Source: Acidobacteriota bacterium
GTDB lineage: Bacteria > Actinomycetota > Acidimicrobiia > Spongiisociales > UBA5794
Assembly: GCA_022574065.1 (NCBI GenBank)
Contig: JACZST010000112.1
Coordinates: 1-6,600, forward strand
Length of the DNA: 6,600 bases
Direction of reading: 5' to 3'
The notes beneath the pieces are model-generated. The model was not told the origin of the DNA. It saw only the letters and a program-made list of their open reading frames with translations, and searched no databases. This document shows positions 5,467 to 6,600 of the stretch, one piece after another. Position 1 is the stretch's first letter. Each line of letters starts with the position of its first letter. The position numbers and the translations under genes are program-made.

Positions 5467-6350
5467 TCCGCGCCGCGGTCGACATCGGGACGAACACGGT
5501 GCGGCTGCTCGTCGTCGATGGCGAAGGGCGTGACCTCGAGCGAAGTTACGTCGTTACCGGCCTGGGCCGGGGAGTGGACGCCTCGGGCACATTCCGCGCC
5601 GACTCGGTGGCGCACACCCTCGACGTCCTCGGCGAGTATCGGGAGACGATCCACCGCCTCGGCGCCGCCGCCACCCGTGCCGTCGCTACTTCGGCCACAA
5701 GAGACGTGAGTGATGGCGAAACCTTTCTCGACGCCGCCGAGCGCGTCCTCGGCCTTCGCCCCGAGGTCATCTCGGGGCAGGAAGAGGCCACCCTGTCGTT
5801 TCTCGGCGGGGTCAGTGGAGGCCTTGGGGCGCCGCCTACTCTCGTCATCGACGTTGGTGGCGGGTCCACCGAGTTCGTTTACGGTGCAGAGGCTCCCGAA
5901 TATGCAACCAGCATCGATATCGGTTCGGTGCGCCTCACCGACCGCAGGTTGCCCGACCGTCCGGTGGTCGACGATCAGCTGACAGCCGCCCGCACCCAGG
6001 CCGACACCGACTTTTCGGCGGTTGTCCTGCCGGGCTCGGTGGGAACTGCCATCGGTGTTGGTGGCACGTTCACCAGCCTGGCCACGCTGGCGATGGATCT
6101 TCCGAGAGATGCCCGGGTGCATGGGACTCGTCTTCCGAGCGAAGACGTGACGACGCTGGTTGGTGTTCTCGCCGGGATGACCATCGCTGAAACCGAGAAG
6201 CTGAGCGCCCTCGACCCGGCCAGGGCGCCTGTGATACTCGGCGGCGCCATCGTGGTTGAGCGGGCCATGGTTATCGCAGGGCTCGATGCCATTGCCGTCA
6301 CCGAGCATGACCTGCTCGACGGGATCGTCCTGTCGATTTCCGATCGCTAG
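5463..6350 (+). CDS. ppx: Ppx/GppA-family phosphatase (exopolyphosphatase or pppGpp phosphohydrolase)
   Basis: The 295-residue protein has the ASKHA (actin/hexokinase) fold of the Ppx/GppA family. The phosphate 1 motif is DIGTNTVRLL (7-16). TSATRD (76-81) and SGQEEA (104-109, with the candidate catalytic glutamate) follow. The phosphate 2 motif is DVGGGSTE (130-137), with IDIGSVRLTDR after it. Glycine-rich GVGGTFTSLA (198-207) and VILGGAIVVERAM and TEHDLLDGIVL near the end complete the nucleotide or polyphosphate site. The length fits the short single-domain actinobacterial type (as Rv1026) and lacks the extra C-terminal domains of E. coli Ppx. It probably removes phosphate from polyphosphate or converts pppGpp; which one cannot be decided here. 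The GTG start fits the family N-terminus and overlaps the DUF501 stop (GTGA). A non-coding repeat region follows. Confidence 0.93.
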   Translation: MIRAAVDIGTNTVRLLVVDGEGRDLERSYVVTGLGRGVDASGTFRADSVAHTLDVLGEYRETIHRLGAAATRAVATSATRDVSDGETFLDAAERVLGLRPEVISGQEEATLSFLGGVSGGLGAPPTLVIDVGGGSTEFVYGAEAPEYATSIDIGSVRLTDRRLPDRPVVDDQLTAARTQADTDFSAVVLPGSVGTAIGVGGTFTSLATLAMDLPRDARVHGTRLPSEDVTTLVGVLAGMTIAETEKLSALDPARAPVILGGAIVVERAMVIAGLDAIAVTEHDLLDGIVLSISDR

Positions 6351-6370
6351 AGGCGCACCGAGTCGCGCCT
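6351..6370 (+). terminator. Small hairpin directly after ppx, possible terminator without T-run
   Basis: AGGCGC (6351-6356) and GCGCCT (6365-6370) form a perfect six-pair stem around an eight-base loop, beginning at the base after the ppx stop codon. There is no T-tract, so classic intrinsic termination is not supported; it may end transcription with the larger palindromes that follow, or just protect the 3' end. Confidence 0.35.
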
Positions 6371-6373
6371 ATG

Positions 6374-6600
6374 TTGCGGAGCCAGCAATATTTCCCGCTC
6401 GTGCCGCTTCGCGGCGGGCCGCTCGGGCCACGGCTCCGCAAATGGCCTCTCAACAAAGACCGACATCGCGGATTATTGCGGAGCCAGCAATATTTCCCGC
6501 TCGTGCCGCTTCGCGGCGGGCCGCTCGGGCCACGGCTCCGCAAATGGCCTCTCGACAAAGACCGACATCGCGGATTATTGCGGAGCCAGCGATGTTTCCC
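6374..6600. repeat. 102-bp tandem repeat with palindromic core (two full units and a partial third)
   Basis: Units begin at 6374, 6476 and 6578. The first two differ at one base (A at 6452, G at 6554). The visible 23 bases of the third differ at two (6591 and 6594). Each unit has a 68-bp core closed by a perfect 10-bp inverted repeat, TTGCGGAGCC (6374-6383) and GGCTCCGCAA (6432-6441). Inside are two smaller stems: GCCGC/GCGGC (6403-6415, loop TTC) and GGCC/GGCC (6417-6429, loop GCTCG). A 34-bp linker (6442-6475) follows. A folded transcript or single strand could thus form a three-way junction. The period is a multiple of three, which keeps a repetitive antisense frame open, but that frame looks non-coding. 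The array continues past the window. No transposase is seen. Confidence 0.92.

Noticed and set aside
5319..6308. Long minus-strand open frame opposite ppx
   Set aside because: It lies opposite a well-supported Ppx gene and shows no family motifs; long antisense frames are expected at this GC content.
6298..6558. Minus-strand open frame with 34-residue repeats
   Set aside because: It exists only because the repeat period is a multiple of three; composition is Arg/Gly/Ser-rich and it overlaps the end of ppx.
6374..6600. CRISPR array
   Set aside because: The whole 102-bp period is near-identical, including the 34-bp linker, so there are no unique spacers; no cas genes are present.
6374..6600. 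Integron attC sites
   Set aside because: The repeat ends are TTGCGGA and TCCGCAA, lacking the GTT/AAC core of attC, and no cassette genes lie between them.

Overview
This window looks like the chromosome of a high-GC actinobacterium, probably an uncultured or environmental lineage such as Acidimicrobiia. The main reason is the gene order: MazG-family pyrophosphohydrolase, enolase, FtsB/DivIC-type septum protein, DUF501 protein and Ppx/GppA phosphatase. This is the conserved actinobacterial cluster known from Mycobacterium tuberculosis as Rv1021 to Rv1026. The class-level placement is inference.

Layout, all on the plus strand. Positions 1-981 hold the two ends of one P2-type cation-transporting ATPase. 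The middle (phosphorylation and nucleotide-binding domains) is missing and the two ends are in different frames, so the gene is a deletion remnant or an assembly error. Positions 1044-3085 hold a small SurA-N-like lipoprotein gene whose stop overlaps the start of mazG. That MazG has an N-terminal tetrapyrrole-methylase-like domain (YabN architecture) and two MazG domains. Positions 3086-3240 are a repeat-bearing intergenic region with 7-bp tandem repeats. Positions 3241-6350 are a tight run of eno, ftsB-like, DUF501 and ppx, each overlapping the next by 4 or 8 bp. Positions 6351-6600 are non-coding. They hold a small hairpin and then a 102-bp tandem repeat, each unit with a large palindromic core; the array runs off the window.

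The intact genes are housekeeping: nucleotide pool sanitation (MazG), glycolysis (enolase), cell division (FtsB-like) and polyphosphate or (p)ppGpp metabolism (Ppx). The overlaps suggest two translationally coupled groups, lipoprotein-mazG and eno-ftsB-DUF501-ppx, separated by the heptamer-repeat region. Shine-Dalgarno sequences are mostly absent. TAnnnT -10-like boxes just upstream of the lipoprotein and eno starts suggest leaderless or near-leaderless transcripts.

I see no defence system, prophage or clearly new multi-gene system. The most unusual material is non-coding: the structured 102-bp repeat array, two unrelated heptamer repeat families about 90 bp apart (one translated as the tail of MazG), and the collapsed ATPase.
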